Shown here one piece after another: positions 44,874 through 53,619 of a DNA stretch of 64,000 bases. Under the pieces are notes generated by a model that saw only the letters and a program-made list of their open reading frames with translations, had not been told where the DNA came from and ran no database searches. Within the stretch, counting starts at the first letter, position 1. The number at the start of each line of letters is the position of its first letter. The translations under genes were made by a program, and so were the position numbers. Source of the stretch: Microbacterium fluvii (GTDB lineage: Bacteria; Actinomycetota; Actinomycetes; Actinomycetales; Microbacteriaceae); NCBI RefSeq assembly GCF_025515205.1, contig NZ_JAOPFX010000002.1, forward strand, positions 186,001 to 250,000, in the 5' to 3' direction.

Positions 44874-46079
44874 GTGACCGCGCCCAGATCCCTCCCCCCG
44901 GTGCGGTCGCTGTGGTGGCTCACGGTCGTGATCGTGCTGACGGCGGGGATGCTGCGCGCACCCTTCGTCGCGGTCGCACCGGTCGCGGGCGACATCGGCG
45001 CCGACCTCGGAGTGGGTGCCGGCACGGTGGGGCTGCTCACCAGCATCCCGATCCTCTGCTTCGCCGTGTGCACGCCGTTCGCCGTCGGCATCATCCGCCG
45101 AGGCGGCCCCGACTTCGCCCTCACCCTCGCGATGGCGGGGGCCGTGGTCGGCTGCATCGTGCGCTCATCGGGCGGCATCGCGGCAGCCGTGGCCGGCACC
45201 GCGATCCTGGGCGCCTTCCTCACGATCGGCAACGTCGTCGTGCCGATCCTCGTGGCGCGGGAGTACGACACGCGACGGGCGCACACCATGACGGGCGTCT
45301 ACACGTCGGCGTTCAACGTCGGCACCATGACGGTCACCCTGGCCACGGCGCCGCTGGCCGCGCAGGTCGGCTGGCGCACGGCGATCCTCGTGTGGGCGGC
45401 ATTCGGGCTCGGCGCCGTCGCGGTGTGGATTCCGCTGCGCGGACTGCGCCTCGCCCTCGTGCCGCGCCGCGGGCCTCGACCCTCGCGCGAATCCGACGCG
45501 CCGTCGGCCGCCCGCGATGCGGCCACGTGGCTGCTGGCGGCGGCCTTCGCCGGCCAGGCGTTCGCGTTCTATTCGGCCACCGCGTGGCTGCCGACGATCC
45601 TCGGCGACCAGGGCTTCACCGCGGCGGCCGCCGGGGCGATCGCGGCGATCTTCCAGGTCGCCGGCATCGCCGGCAGCCTCCTGCTGCCGCAGCTGACCAC
45701 GCGCACCTCGCTCAGGCTCGCGGTGACGTGCACCGGCCTTGCCTGGCTCACGGTGCCCCTCGGCTTCCTTCTCGCACCCGCCGGCTGGTTCGCCTGGTGC
45801 GCGATCGGCGGCGTCGCCCAGGGCGCCGGCATCACCCTCGTCTTCATCATGATCAACGCGTTCCGCGACGATCAGCACACCACCGCCGGCCGCTCGGGCA
45901 TCGTGCAGGGCGTCGGCTACGCCGTGGCCGGCCTCGGTCCTCTGCTGCTGGGTGCCCTCCACGAGTGGACCGCCACGTGGGTGTGGCCGCTGCTGCTCGT
46001 GCTGGCGGCGACGCTGCTGTTCCTGGGCGCAGGAGTCGTCGTCGCGCGGATGCTGGACGGCCGGGCGCGGGTGGGGTGA
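44874..46079 (+). CDS. CynX/NimT-like MFS transporter
   Basis: The protein has 401 residues and twelve helices. The start LTAGMLRAPFVAVAPVAGDIGADLG and the helix-5 block TGVYTSAFNVGTMTVTLATAPLA (quoted in part: YTSAFNVGTM) match the CynX/NimT cyanate and nitroimidazole group, whose physiological substrates are mostly unknown. TAGCGT (44862-44867) ends 6 nt before GTG 44874, predicting a leaderless message, although only 25 nt separate it from the previous gene. A loop of about 30 residues (RRGPRPSRESDAPSA) joins the two halves. Confidence 0.85.
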   Translation: MTAPRSLPPVRSLWWLTVVIVLTAGMLRAPFVAVAPVAGDIGADLGVGAGTVGLLTSIPILCFAVCTPFAVGIIRRGGPDFALTLAMAGAVVGCIVRSSGGIAAAVAGTAILGAFLTIGNVVVPILVAREYDTRRAHTMTGVYTSAFNVGTMTVTLATAPLAAQVGWRTAILVWAAFGLGAVAVWIPLRGLRLALVPRRGPRPSRESDAPSAARDAATWLLAAAFAGQAFAFYSATAWLPTILGDQGFTAAAAGAIAAIFQVAGIAGSLLLPQLTTRTSLRLAVTCTGLAWLTVPLGFLLAPAGWFAWCAIGGVAQGAGITLVFIMINAFRDDQHTTAGRSGIVQGVGYAVAGLGPLLLGALHEWTATWVWPLLLVLAATLLFLGAGVVVARMLDGRARVG

Positions 46080-46185
46080 GGGTGCAGGCCGGGCGCGAGC
46101 GGTTTCGACTCGGCGCCTGCGGCGTCTCGCTCAACCTTGACCCGCCGCGCATCAGCGCCGCTGCGCGGCATTGAGCCGCGACGCG

Positions 46186-47058
<873 letters not shown>

Positions 47059-47084
47059 GCCTTCGATTCTGTCAGGGCCGGGGC

Positions 47085-47134
47085 CCGAAGCCGGTTCACC
47101 CTGCGTCCGCGACCGCAGGGTGAACCGGCTTCGG
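47085..47134. terminator. Perfect 21-bp hairpin at the end of the DHA2 gene
   Basis: Positions 47085-47105 and 47114-47134 are exact reverse complements with an 8-nt loop (TCCGCGAC). The leftward DHA2 gene stops at 47136, so the hairpin lies directly after its stop and 27 nt before the purU start. There is no T-run. Confidence 0.7.
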
Positions 47135-47135
47135 C

Positions 47136-48776
47136 CTACGCCTGGGGCGTGCCGCCCGCAGGGGCGACAGCATCCGCCGCCGCCTCGGCGTTCGCCTCGG
47201 GGATCTCCGCCACCTCGTCTTCGGTGAGGGGAGCGTCGGTGTGCGTGCCGCGGAGGCCGACGAGGGTCAGCAGGGCGGCGGCTGCCGCGCAGATCGCCGA
47301 GACCAGGTAGACGAGCGAGAAGCCGCTGCCGAGGGCGCCGACGGCGAGGCCGAGGATCTGGCCGATGCCGTCCTGCGGGAGGGCCGCCTGGATGTCAGGG
47401 CTCGACAGGAACGCGAGCGGCGGCACGTGCGAGAGCTGGGCGATCGCCTCGTCGGGCATGCCGGCACCCGAGGCGACGGCGGGGAAGGCCTGGCCGAAGG
47501 TCGACCCCGCCACGCTGAAGGCGATCGCGCCGCCCAGCACGGGGCCGAGGGCGAAGCCGAGGTCGCGCAGCAGGTTGGTCGTGGCGGAGGCCATGCCCGC
47601 GTAGTGCAGCGGCACGGTGTTGATCGCCACGGCGGTGATCGAGCCCATCGTGAAGGCGAAGCCGATGCCCACGAGCAGCAGCGGCACGATGAAGCGCGTC
47701 CAGTCCTGGTTCGCCACGTCGAAGGTCGACAGGATGAAGCCGCCGATCGCCATGACGGCGAAGCCGATCGTGAGCACCCAGCGCGGCGAGACGTGGCGGA
47801 TGAGGTACGACACCAGCGGAATGAGCACGAACGCCGGACCCTGGATGAACAGGAACAGGATGCCGATGAAGATGGGCTCCTGCTGCTGGAGGCCGCCGAT
47901 CCAGATGCTCGTGGCGAAGCAGATCGCGAGGAAGGCGAACATGCCCACGACCGCGACGATGCCGGCGATCGAGAACGCGCGGTTGCGGAACAGGCTCAGG
48001 TGGATGAGGGGCGAGGCCGCCTTGCGCTCGATGAGCACGAACGCCACCAGCAGCACGGCGCCGAGCACATAGGCGCCGATGATGTAGGGCTCGCCCCAGC
48101 CCGTCTCGGCGCCCTGCACGGTCGCGAACAGCACGGCGGTCAGGCCCAGCGCGAACGTGATCTGGCCCGGGATGTCGAGCGCGCGGCCCTCGGGGGCCGA
48201 CGAGTCGATGGCGCGGGCGCTGACGAGCACGACGACGAGGGCCGCGACCGCCGAGATGGCGTACGACCAGCGCCACGAGCCGAACTGCGCCGTGAGCCCC
48301 GCCAGCAGCGGCGAGATCGCCGCGCCGAGCGAGAGGAACCCGGCCCACGCCGCGATCGCCTTGGCCCGGGCGTGGTGGTCGGGGGTGATCGCGGCGATCA
48401 TCGCGAGCGAGATCGGGAAGAGGATGCCGGCGCCCAGGCCGTTGAGGGCCTGCGCCGCCCACATCCACTGCACGGTCGGCGCGAGCGACGCCGTGACGGC
48501 GCCGGCGGCCGCCAGCAGCCCGCCGATCTGCAGCAGGCGCTTGCGGCCGAACATGTCGCCGAGCACGCCGAAGGTGAGCTCGAACACGACCAGCGGGATC
48601 ATGAACATCGCCGTGATCCACACCAGCTGCGAGCCCTCGGTGTGGAACTCGGCCTGGAAGGTGCCGTTGAGCGCGCCGGGCAGAGCGTTGATGAGCTGTG
48701 CGAGGGCGACGGCGATGTAGGCCGTCGCGAACGTCGCGGAGACCCGCGATTTCGCGGGGGCGTCGTGAGTGGTCAC
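47136..48776 (-). CDS. DHA2-family MFS multidrug exporter
   Basis: The protein has 546 residues and about fourteen helices, the DHA2 number. TAYIAVALAQLINALPGALN opens helix 1, motif A appears as LGDMFGRKRLLQIG, and a motif C-like GAAISPLLAGL lies in helix 5. The C-terminal tail (about 505-546) is acidic and cytoplasmic. The start GTG 48776 has AAGGAG 5 nt upstream. A minus-strand TTGACA (in 48852-48859) begins a probable promoter. The divergent TetR gene is the expected regulator. It pumps drugs or toxic compounds with the proton gradient. Confidence 0.87.
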   Translation of the reverse strand: MTTHDAPAKSRVSATFATAYIAVALAQLINALPGALNGTFQAEFHTEGSQLVWITAMFMIPLVVFELTFGVLGDMFGRKRLLQIGGLLAAAGAVTASLAPTVQWMWAAQALNGLGAGILFPISLAMIAAITPDHHARAKAIAAWAGFLSLGAAISPLLAGLTAQFGSWRWSYAISAVAALVVVLVSARAIDSSAPEGRALDIPGQITFALGLTAVLFATVQGAETGWGEPYIIGAYVLGAVLLVAFVLIERKAASPLIHLSLFRNRAFSIAGIVAVVGMFAFLAICFATSIWIGGLQQQEPIFIGILFLFIQGPAFVLIPLVSYLIRHVSPRWVLTIGFAVMAIGGFILSTFDVANQDWTRFIVPLLLVGIGFAFTMGSITAVAINTVPLHYAGMASATTNLLRDLGFALGPVLGGAIAFSVAGSTFGQAFPAVASGAGMPDEAIAQLSHVPPLAFLSSPDIQAALPQDGIGQILGLAVGALGSGFSLVYLVSAICAAAAALLTLVGLRGTHTDAPLTEDEVAEIPEANAEAAADAVAPAGGTPQA

Positions 48777-48837
48777 GTGGACTCCTTCGTCCTGTCTCGG
48801 GTGGGGCGGCGTCTTCGACCGCACTGCAACAGAGTGG

Positions 48838-48915
48838 ACTTGCATTTACAGAATGTCAAGTGAGTATGCGCAAGGTATGCCGAACGATCGGAGTGCGTGC
48901 GACGGCGGATAGGGT
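48838..48915. promoter_or_regulatory. Control region between DHA2 exporter and TetR genes
   Basis: An imperfect palindrome, ACTTGCATT-TACAG-AATGTCAAGT (48838-48861, one indel between arms), overlaps a minus-strand TTGACA with CACTCT 17 nt downstream. Plus-strand TAGGGT (48910-48915) lies 7 nt before the tetR ATG. It is a likely TetR operator. Confidence 0.5.
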
Positions 48916-48922
48916 GGCGTGC

Positions 48923-49531
48923 ATGGCGAGTCTGCGTGTCGCTCAGAAGGAGCTCACCCGCAAGCGACTGCTCTCGACGGCGTTGGAGCTGTTCGAGAAG
49001 CAGGGGTATTCGGCGACCACGATCGACGAGATCGCCGGAGCCGCCGGCACGACCCGGGTCACGTTCTACGCGCACTTCCCGTCGCGGCGCGAGATCATGC
49101 GGGCCCTCATCGACGAGCTCAACGAGCTGCTCGAGCGCAGCGAGTCGGCCGACCACGGCTCGACAGCCGTGGGCCTGGTCGAAGCCGTGCGCATCGGCAC
49201 CGCCGACGCGCTCGGCCCGTGGCTGCGTGCGCAGGCCTCGCGGTGGCCGGCGATCCGGCCCTACATCCTGGCCGCCACCGAGGCCGCCGCGGTCGACGGT
49301 GAGCTGCGCGAGGTGTTCCACGCCTGGTTCGACGAGGTCGCCGACGACATCGCCGAGGGCCTCACGCAGGCGGGGCGCTTCGACCCCGAGGGCCGACACG
49401 TGCGCGGCGACCTCGCCGTGGGCATGCTCGACCGCACGGCGCTGAACTGGATGACCCACGAGTGGCCGGTCGACTCCGACGTCCGCTTCGCGGTGCTCGT
49501 CGACGCCTGGGTCGCACTCTTGGGCGACTGA
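48923..49531 (+). CDS. TetR-family repressor of the divergent DHA2 exporter
   Basis: The protein has 202 residues. The N-terminal HTH (about 10-56) reads TRKRLLSTALELFEKQGYSA, TTIDEIAGAAGTTRVTFYAH and FPSRREIM, typical of TetR. The C-terminal part is helical and should bind the inducer. TAGGGT (48910-48915) ends 7 nt before ATG 48923, so the message is probably leaderless; upstream in-frame codons carry no site. It most likely represses the exporter and itself, with release by an exported compound. Confidence 0.87.
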   Translation: MASLRVAQKELTRKRLLSTALELFEKQGYSATTIDEIAGAAGTTRVTFYAHFPSRREIMRALIDELNELLERSESADHGSTAVGLVEAVRIGTADALGPWLRAQASRWPAIRPYILAATEAAAVDGELREVFHAWFDEVADDIAEGLTQAGRFDPEGRHVRGDLAVGMLDRTALNWMTHEWPVDSDVRFAVLVDAWVALLGD

Positions 49532-49672
49532 GCTCGGCGCCCCGGGCCGAGATCAGGTGATGCGGCTGAGACAGGTTGTTTCCGCATCCGATCATCCTGC
49601 GTGGGCGAGATCTCCTGATCCGGGCAGGCAGCGGGGCGGATGCTGCTGCCGCCGCCGCCCTATGCTGGCGGC

Positions 49673-50674
49673 GTGAACAGCACCTCCCGCGTCGCCGGGC
49701 GCGACGACCGCATCACGCTGCGGTTCATGTCGACCCCCGCCGACACCGCAGCGGGTGGTCGCTCGGTCGCGGCCGGCAGCGTCATGGAGTGGATCGACAA
49801 GGCGGGTTACGCGTGCGCGGTCGGGTGGGCGGGCGCCTACTGCGTCACGGCGTACGTCGGCAACGTGCGGCACCGCCGCGCCATCACTCCCGGGTGCCTC
49901 ATCGAGGTCGAGGCGCGGCTCGTGCACACCGGTCGCACGAGCATGCACGTCGTGGTCACCGTGTCGTCTGCCGAAGTGGCCGATCGGGTCTATACGCCGG
50001 CGACCACCTGCATCCTGATCTTCGTCGCGAAGGGCGCCGACGGGCGGCCGGCCGAGGTGCCGGCCTGGACGCCCGTCAGTCGCTCCGACCACAAGCTCGC
50101 CGCCGCGGCGGTCGAGCGCATCGACTCTCGTGCGCAGATCAAGCAGTTCATGCTCGCCGACGACGCGGTCGTGGCCGGCACCGCGCCGGCCACCGCCCTG
50201 CGCTTCCTCGTGCCGCCGGGAGTCGTCAACTGGGGCGGCAAAGCGCACGGTGGCACCGTGATGCGGTGGATCGACGAGGCCGCATATGCGTGCACCGTCG
50301 CGTGGGCGGCGGAGCTCGGGGATGCCGCGGCCGACGCCGTGGCCGTCTACTCCGGCGGCATCCACTTCTTCGCCCCGGTGCGCATCGGCGACCTCGTCGA
50401 GGTGGAGGCGCGGATCGTCCACACGAGCAGGCACAGCGTGCATCTCAGCATCCGCGTGTCGACCGCCGACCCCCGCACTCCGCACGACCTCACCCTCACG
50501 ACCCAGTGCATGAGCGTGTTCGTCGTGCCCGATGCCGCCGGCGTCGCCGCCGCGCTGCCGCAGTGGACGCCGGCCGACGAGGTCGACACCCGCCGGCACG
50601 AGCTCGCGCTCGAGATCATCGCGCTGCGCGAGCACATCGTGCCGATCCCCGCGTCGCTGACCCTCGAGCCGTAG
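49673..50674 (+). CDS. Double-hotdog acyl-CoA thioesterase
   Basis: The protein has 333 residues in two hotdog repeats: residues about 10-130 (LRFMSTPADTAAGG, VMEWIDKAGYACAVGWAG) and about 175-300 (LRFLVPPGVVNWGGKAHGGTVMRW in part, MRWIDEAAYACTVAWAAE). Asn and Gly-Gly in the second repeat, WGGKAHGGTVM, fit the active site of BACH/YciA-type thioesterases. It hydrolyses acyl-CoA to free acid; chain length is not predictable. TATGCT (49661-49666) ends 6 nt before GTG 49673, predicting leaderless expression. Confidence 0.87.
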   Translation: MNSTSRVAGRDDRITLRFMSTPADTAAGGRSVAAGSVMEWIDKAGYACAVGWAGAYCVTAYVGNVRHRRAITPGCLIEVEARLVHTGRTSMHVVVTVSSAEVADRVYTPATTCILIFVAKGADGRPAEVPAWTPVSRSDHKLAAAAVERIDSRAQIKQFMLADDAVVAGTAPATALRFLVPPGVVNWGGKAHGGTVMRWIDEAAYACTVAWAAELGDAAADAVAVYSGGIHFFAPVRIGDLVEVEARIVHTSRHSVHLSIRVSTADPRTPHDLTLTTQCMSVFVVPDAAGVAAALPQWTPADEVDTRRHELALEIIALREHIVPIPASLTLEP

Positions 50675-50700
50675 CCCGGCGACCCCGCGCACAGCTCGCT

Positions 50701-50761
50701 GAGATCCCGGCCGACACGCGGGCCGACGGCATCCGTCACCCGGCGTGGCGGCCGAGACCTC
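50701..50761. terminator. Imperfect long hairpin between convergent genes
   Basis: GAGATCCCGGCCGACACGC (50701-50719) pairs imperfectly with the 50739-50761 arm (CGTGGCGGCCGAGACCTC in part). It lies between the thioesterase gene and the convergent MetE-like gene, so it is a likely shared terminator. Confidence 0.4.
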
Positions 50762-50777
50762 ACTCGGCTGTGCAGGC

Positions 50778-51965
50778 TCAGCTGCGCGCGCGGCGCGACC
50801 CCTCGCCGAGCGCGGCGAGCTTCGCCCACGCGAGGTCGGGGTGGATGCGACCGCCCAGGCCGCAGTCGGTCGAGGCGATCACGCGGTCGGCGCCGACGAT
50901 GCCGGCGAAGCGGCCGATGCGCTCGGCGACGAGGTCGGGGTGCTCGACGACCTGGGTCGCGTGGCTGACGACGCCCGGCACCAGCACGAGGTCGTCGGGG
51001 ACCCCGGCGTCTTTCCACACCGACCACTCGTGCTCGTGGCGGACGTTGCCGGCCTCGAACGAGATCGAGCCGACGTTCGCGCCGAGCACGACCGGCAGGA
51101 TGTCGCGCAGCTCGATGTCGGTCGTGTGCGGCCCGTGCCACGAGCCCCAGCACAGGTGCAGGCGCACCTGCTCCTTCGGCAGGCCCTCGATCGCGTGGTT
51201 GATCGCGTCGATGCGGATCTTCGTGAAGGCCTGATAGTCGGCGATGGAGGGCTCGGGGTTGATCTGATCGAAGTTCTCGGCCAGTGACGGGTCGTCGAGC
51301 TGCACGATGAGCCCCGCGTCGACGATCGCCCGGTACTCCTCGCGCAGCGCCTCGGCCCACGCCCAGATGTGCTCCTCGTCGGTCGCGTAGAAGTCGTTGC
51401 GCACGCGCGCCGCCGACCCCGGGGCGATCGCCGTGAGGAAGCCCTGCTCGCCGGGTGCCAGCGCGGCCTTCAGATGGCGGATGTCGGCGGCCACCGCATC
51501 CTGCCCCCGATACGAGATCGGGCCCGTCGTTGTGGGGAACGCGGTCGCGGTGCGCCCGGCCTCGACGGCCTCGGCGTAGACGGCGGGGAACAGCTGCCGG
51601 TCGCGCCGGTCGAGGAACGACGTGAGGCGGATGCTGCCGGCATCGCTTCTGGCCGGCGGCTCGTTGAAGGCGTTGACCTCGGTCAGTGACAGTCCGTTCA
51701 CGCGCTGGAACGAGTACGACCACCACGCGCCGTAGTCGACGGCACTCGACATGGCCTTGCCGAACTCGCCGTCGCCGACGAGCGTGATGCCGGCCTCGCG
51801 CTGGCGGGCGACGACGTCGGAGACTGCGGCGGCGACCTGGGCGTCGAAGGCGGGCGTCGACTGCAGCGTGAAGCCGTCGTCGGCGAAGGTGCGGGCGCCG
51901 TTCGCGTCGATGAGGGCCTGGGTGCGGGGCAGGCTGCCGGCGGTCGTGGTCTGGATATCGGGCAT
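50778..51965 (-). CDS. MetE-like cobalamin-independent methionine synthase domain protein
   Basis: The protein has 395 residues, about half of MetE: only the C-terminal catalytic barrel is present. Zinc-ligand blocks are visible as RLHLCWGSWHGPH (His and Cys) and STDCGLGGR (Cys); the start is TAGSLPRTQALIDANG. Short relatives of this kind use methyl donors other than methyl-folate polyglutamate, or have no assigned reaction, so homocysteine methylation is plausible but unproven. GGAGG is 5 nt before ATG 51965. The leader can fold so that this site is paired (see the leader entry). Confidence 0.82.
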   Translation of the reverse strand: MPDIQTTTAGSLPRTQALIDANGARTFADDGFTLQSTPAFDAQVAAAVSDVVARQREAGITLVGDGEFGKAMSSAVDYGAWWSYSFQRVNGLSLTEVNAFNEPPARSDAGSIRLTSFLDRRDRQLFPAVYAEAVEAGRTATAFPTTTGPISYRGQDAVAADIRHLKAALAPGEQGFLTAIAPGSAARVRNDFYATDEEHIWAWAEALREEYRAIVDAGLIVQLDDPSLAENFDQINPEPSIADYQAFTKIRIDAINHAIEGLPKEQVRLHLCWGSWHGPHTTDIELRDILPVVLGANVGSISFEAGNVRHEHEWSVWKDAGVPDDLVLVPGVVSHATQVVEHPDLVAERIGRFAGIVGADRVIASTDCGLGGRIHPDLAWAKLAALGEGSRRARS

Positions 51966-52065
51966 GGGAGCCTCCAAGTGACGAGTGTCGGGACTCTTGC
52001 CGCAGCCGTCGGTCGGCTGCGGCTCAAGGCGGAGGCTTCCGGTTTCCGAGCCGGGTGCGACTCTA
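51966..52065 (-). promoter_or_regulatory. Structured 5' leader of the MetE-like gene
   Basis: A minus-strand TAGAGT (52060-52065) predicts a leader of about 88 nt. Bases 52031-52040 can pair with 51966-51975 (9 of 10), locking the GGAGG ribosome site and the bases up to the ATG. Between them a perfect 9-bp hairpin lies at 51999-52007/52015-52023. It does not match any SAM, SAH, THF or cobalamin riboswitch I can recall. Confidence 0.5.
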
Positions 52066-52135
52066 TCGGGCCTGCCGTGGCCTTCGCGGCGCGGTGACGC
52101 TATGTGACGGGGTAGCGGAATGTCCGGAGCCGGAG

Positions 52136-52193
52136 TATTCTGTGTCTGTATAGCGAACACGCGTTCGCACAGCGAACACACGAGGAGGTGCGC
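52136..52193 (+). promoter_or_regulatory. Promoter and IclR-type operator of the CoA-transferase operon
   Basis: TATTCT (52136-52141) may be the -10. GCGAAC-ACGC-GTTCGC (52153-52168) is an inverted repeat, and a third copy GCGAACAC lies at 52172-52179. This layout of an inverted pair plus a direct third copy resembles PcaU/PcaR-type IclR operators. GAGGAGG (52182-52188) is the ribosome site. Confidence 0.6.
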
Positions 52194-52952
52194 ATGATCG
52201 ACAAGACCGTCACCGACGTCGAGGCCGCCGTCGTCGGCATCCCGGACGGCGCCACCGTCATGATCGGCGGCTTCGGCCGCGCCGGGCAGCCCGTCGAGCT
52301 CATCGATGCCCTGATCGCGCACGGCGCGACCGACCTGACCATCGTCAACAACAACGCAGGCAACGGCGACACGGGGCTCGCGGCCCTGCTCGCGGCGCGG
52401 CGCGTGCGCAAGATCGTCTGCTCGTTCCCTCGGCAGCACGACTCGTGGGTGTTCGACGGCCTCTACCGCTCGGGCGAGATCGAGCTCGAGCTCGTGCCGC
52501 AGGGCAACCTCGCCGAGCGCATCCGGGCAGCCGGCGCCGGCATCGGCGCGTTCTTCAGCCCGACGGGCGTGGGCACGGAGTTGGCCGAAGGCAAGGAGGA
52601 GCGCGTCATCGACGGGCGCCGCTACCTGCTCGAGTATCCGATCAAGGCCGACTTCGCGCTCATCTCGGCCCTCAAGGCCGACCGCTGGGGCAACCTCGTC
52701 TACCGCGAGACGGCCCGCAACTTCGGGCCGATCATGGCCACCGCGGCGACCACCACGATCGTGCAGGTCGACGAGGTGGTGGAGCTCGGGTCGCTCGACC
52801 CCGAGGCGGTCGTGACCCCCGGCATCTTCGTCGACCGCGTCGTCGCGGTGGGCGAGCGCCGGTGGCTGCAGGAGGGCGCCTTCGTCGGCGGCGTCGACAT
52901 CGAAGGGCGTCCGCTGGCGGATGCCGCCACCGAGACGGAGGTCGACCAGTGA
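52194..52952 (+). CDS. pcaI: 3-oxoacid/3-oxoadipate CoA-transferase subunit A
   Basis: The protein has 252 residues. The family-I CoA-transferase alpha pattern includes the glycine-rich ATVMIGGFGRAGQPVELIDAL and ADFALISALKADRWGNL. A GGLCA-like glutamate is not expected in this subunit, because the catalytic Glu is in subunit B. ATG 52194 lies behind GAGGAGG. The gene overlaps subunit B by 4 nt. The neighbouring thiolase and IclR gene point to succinyl-CoA:3-oxoadipate transfer, the step after 3-oxoadipate in aromatic breakdown. The alternative is ketone-body use (scoA). Confidence 0.8.
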   Translation: MIDKTVTDVEAAVVGIPDGATVMIGGFGRAGQPVELIDALIAHGATDLTIVNNNAGNGDTGLAALLAARRVRKIVCSFPRQHDSWVFDGLYRSGEIELELVPQGNLAERIRAAGAGIGAFFSPTGVGTELAEGKEERVIDGRRYLLEYPIKADFALISALKADRWGNLVYRETARNFGPIMATAATTTIVQVDEVVELGSLDPEAVVTPGIFVDRVVAVGERRWLQEGAFVGGVDIEGRPLADAATETEVDQ

Positions 52953-53617
52953 GCACCCGCATCACCCGTGACGAGCTGGCCGCGCGCATCGCGGCCGACA
53001 TCCCCGAGGGCTCGTTCGTGAACCTTGGCATCGGCGCCCCGACCCTCGTGGCCAACTACCTTCCGGCCGACCAGGAGATCATCCTGCACACCGAGAACGG
53101 CATGCTGGGCATGGGCGGCGCGCCCGCGGACGGGCTCATCGACCCCGATCTCATCAACGCCGGCAAGCAGCCCGTGACCGCTCAGGCGGGCGCGGCCTAC
53201 TTCCATCACGCCGACTCGTTCGCGATGATGCGCGGCGGCCACCTCGATGTGTGCGTGCTGGGCGCCTTCCAGGTCGCCCAGAACGGCGACCTGGCCAACT
53301 GGTCGACCGGCGCCCCCGGCGCCATCCCCGCGATCGGCGGGGCGATGGACCTCGCCATCGGCGCCAAGAGCGTGTACGTCATGACGGACCTCCTCACCAA
53401 GCAGGGCGGGTCGAAGCTCGTCGAGGCCTGCAGCTACCCGCTCACCGGAGCCGGCTGCGTCACCCGCGTCTACACCGACCACGCCGTCTTCGACGTCACG
53501 CCCGAGGGCTTCGCGGTGCGCGAAGCGTTCGGCGACAACACCGTCGCCTCGCTGTCGGAGCTCACCGGCCTGGCCCTGGCGGATGCGGTGGCCACCGCAT
53601 CCGGATCGGAGAACTGA
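52949..53617 (+). CDS. pcaJ: 3-oxoacid/3-oxoadipate CoA-transferase subunit B
   Basis: The protein has 222 residues from GTG 52949, which overlaps the subunit A stop. The catalytic glutamate is in HTENGMLGMG, and GSFVNLGIGAPTLVANYL and MDLAIGAKSVYVMTD are conserved subunit B blocks. It forms the alpha-beta CoA-transferase with the previous product in the cytoplasm. The spacing of 2 nt to the thiolase start argues for one mRNA. The split between pcaJ and scoB cannot be made on sequence alone; context favours pcaJ. Confidence 0.82.
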   Translation: MSTRITRDELAARIAADIPEGSFVNLGIGAPTLVANYLPADQEIILHTENGMLGMGGAPADGLIDPDLINAGKQPVTAQAGAAYFHHADSFAMMRGGHLDVCVLGAFQVAQNGDLANWSTGAPGAIPAIGGAMDLAIGAKSVYVMTDLLTKQGGSKLVEACSYPLTGAGCVTRVYTDHAVFDVTPEGFAVREAFGDNTVASLSELTGLALADAVATASGSEN

Positions 53618-53619
53618 AC

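Noticed and set aside
46099..46169. Terminator or repeat starting GGTTTCGACTCGG and ending CTCAACC, before purU's stop
   Set aside because: The ends resemble an actinobacterial intergenic repeat, but the inner arms pair poorly. Only an 8-bp stem at 46144-46169 is convincing, so it is not listed as a separate feature.
51966..52065. SAM or cobalamin riboswitch
   Set aside because: Conserved cores of SAM-I, SAM-IV, SAH and B12 riboswitches are not seen. It is only called a structured leader of unknown type.
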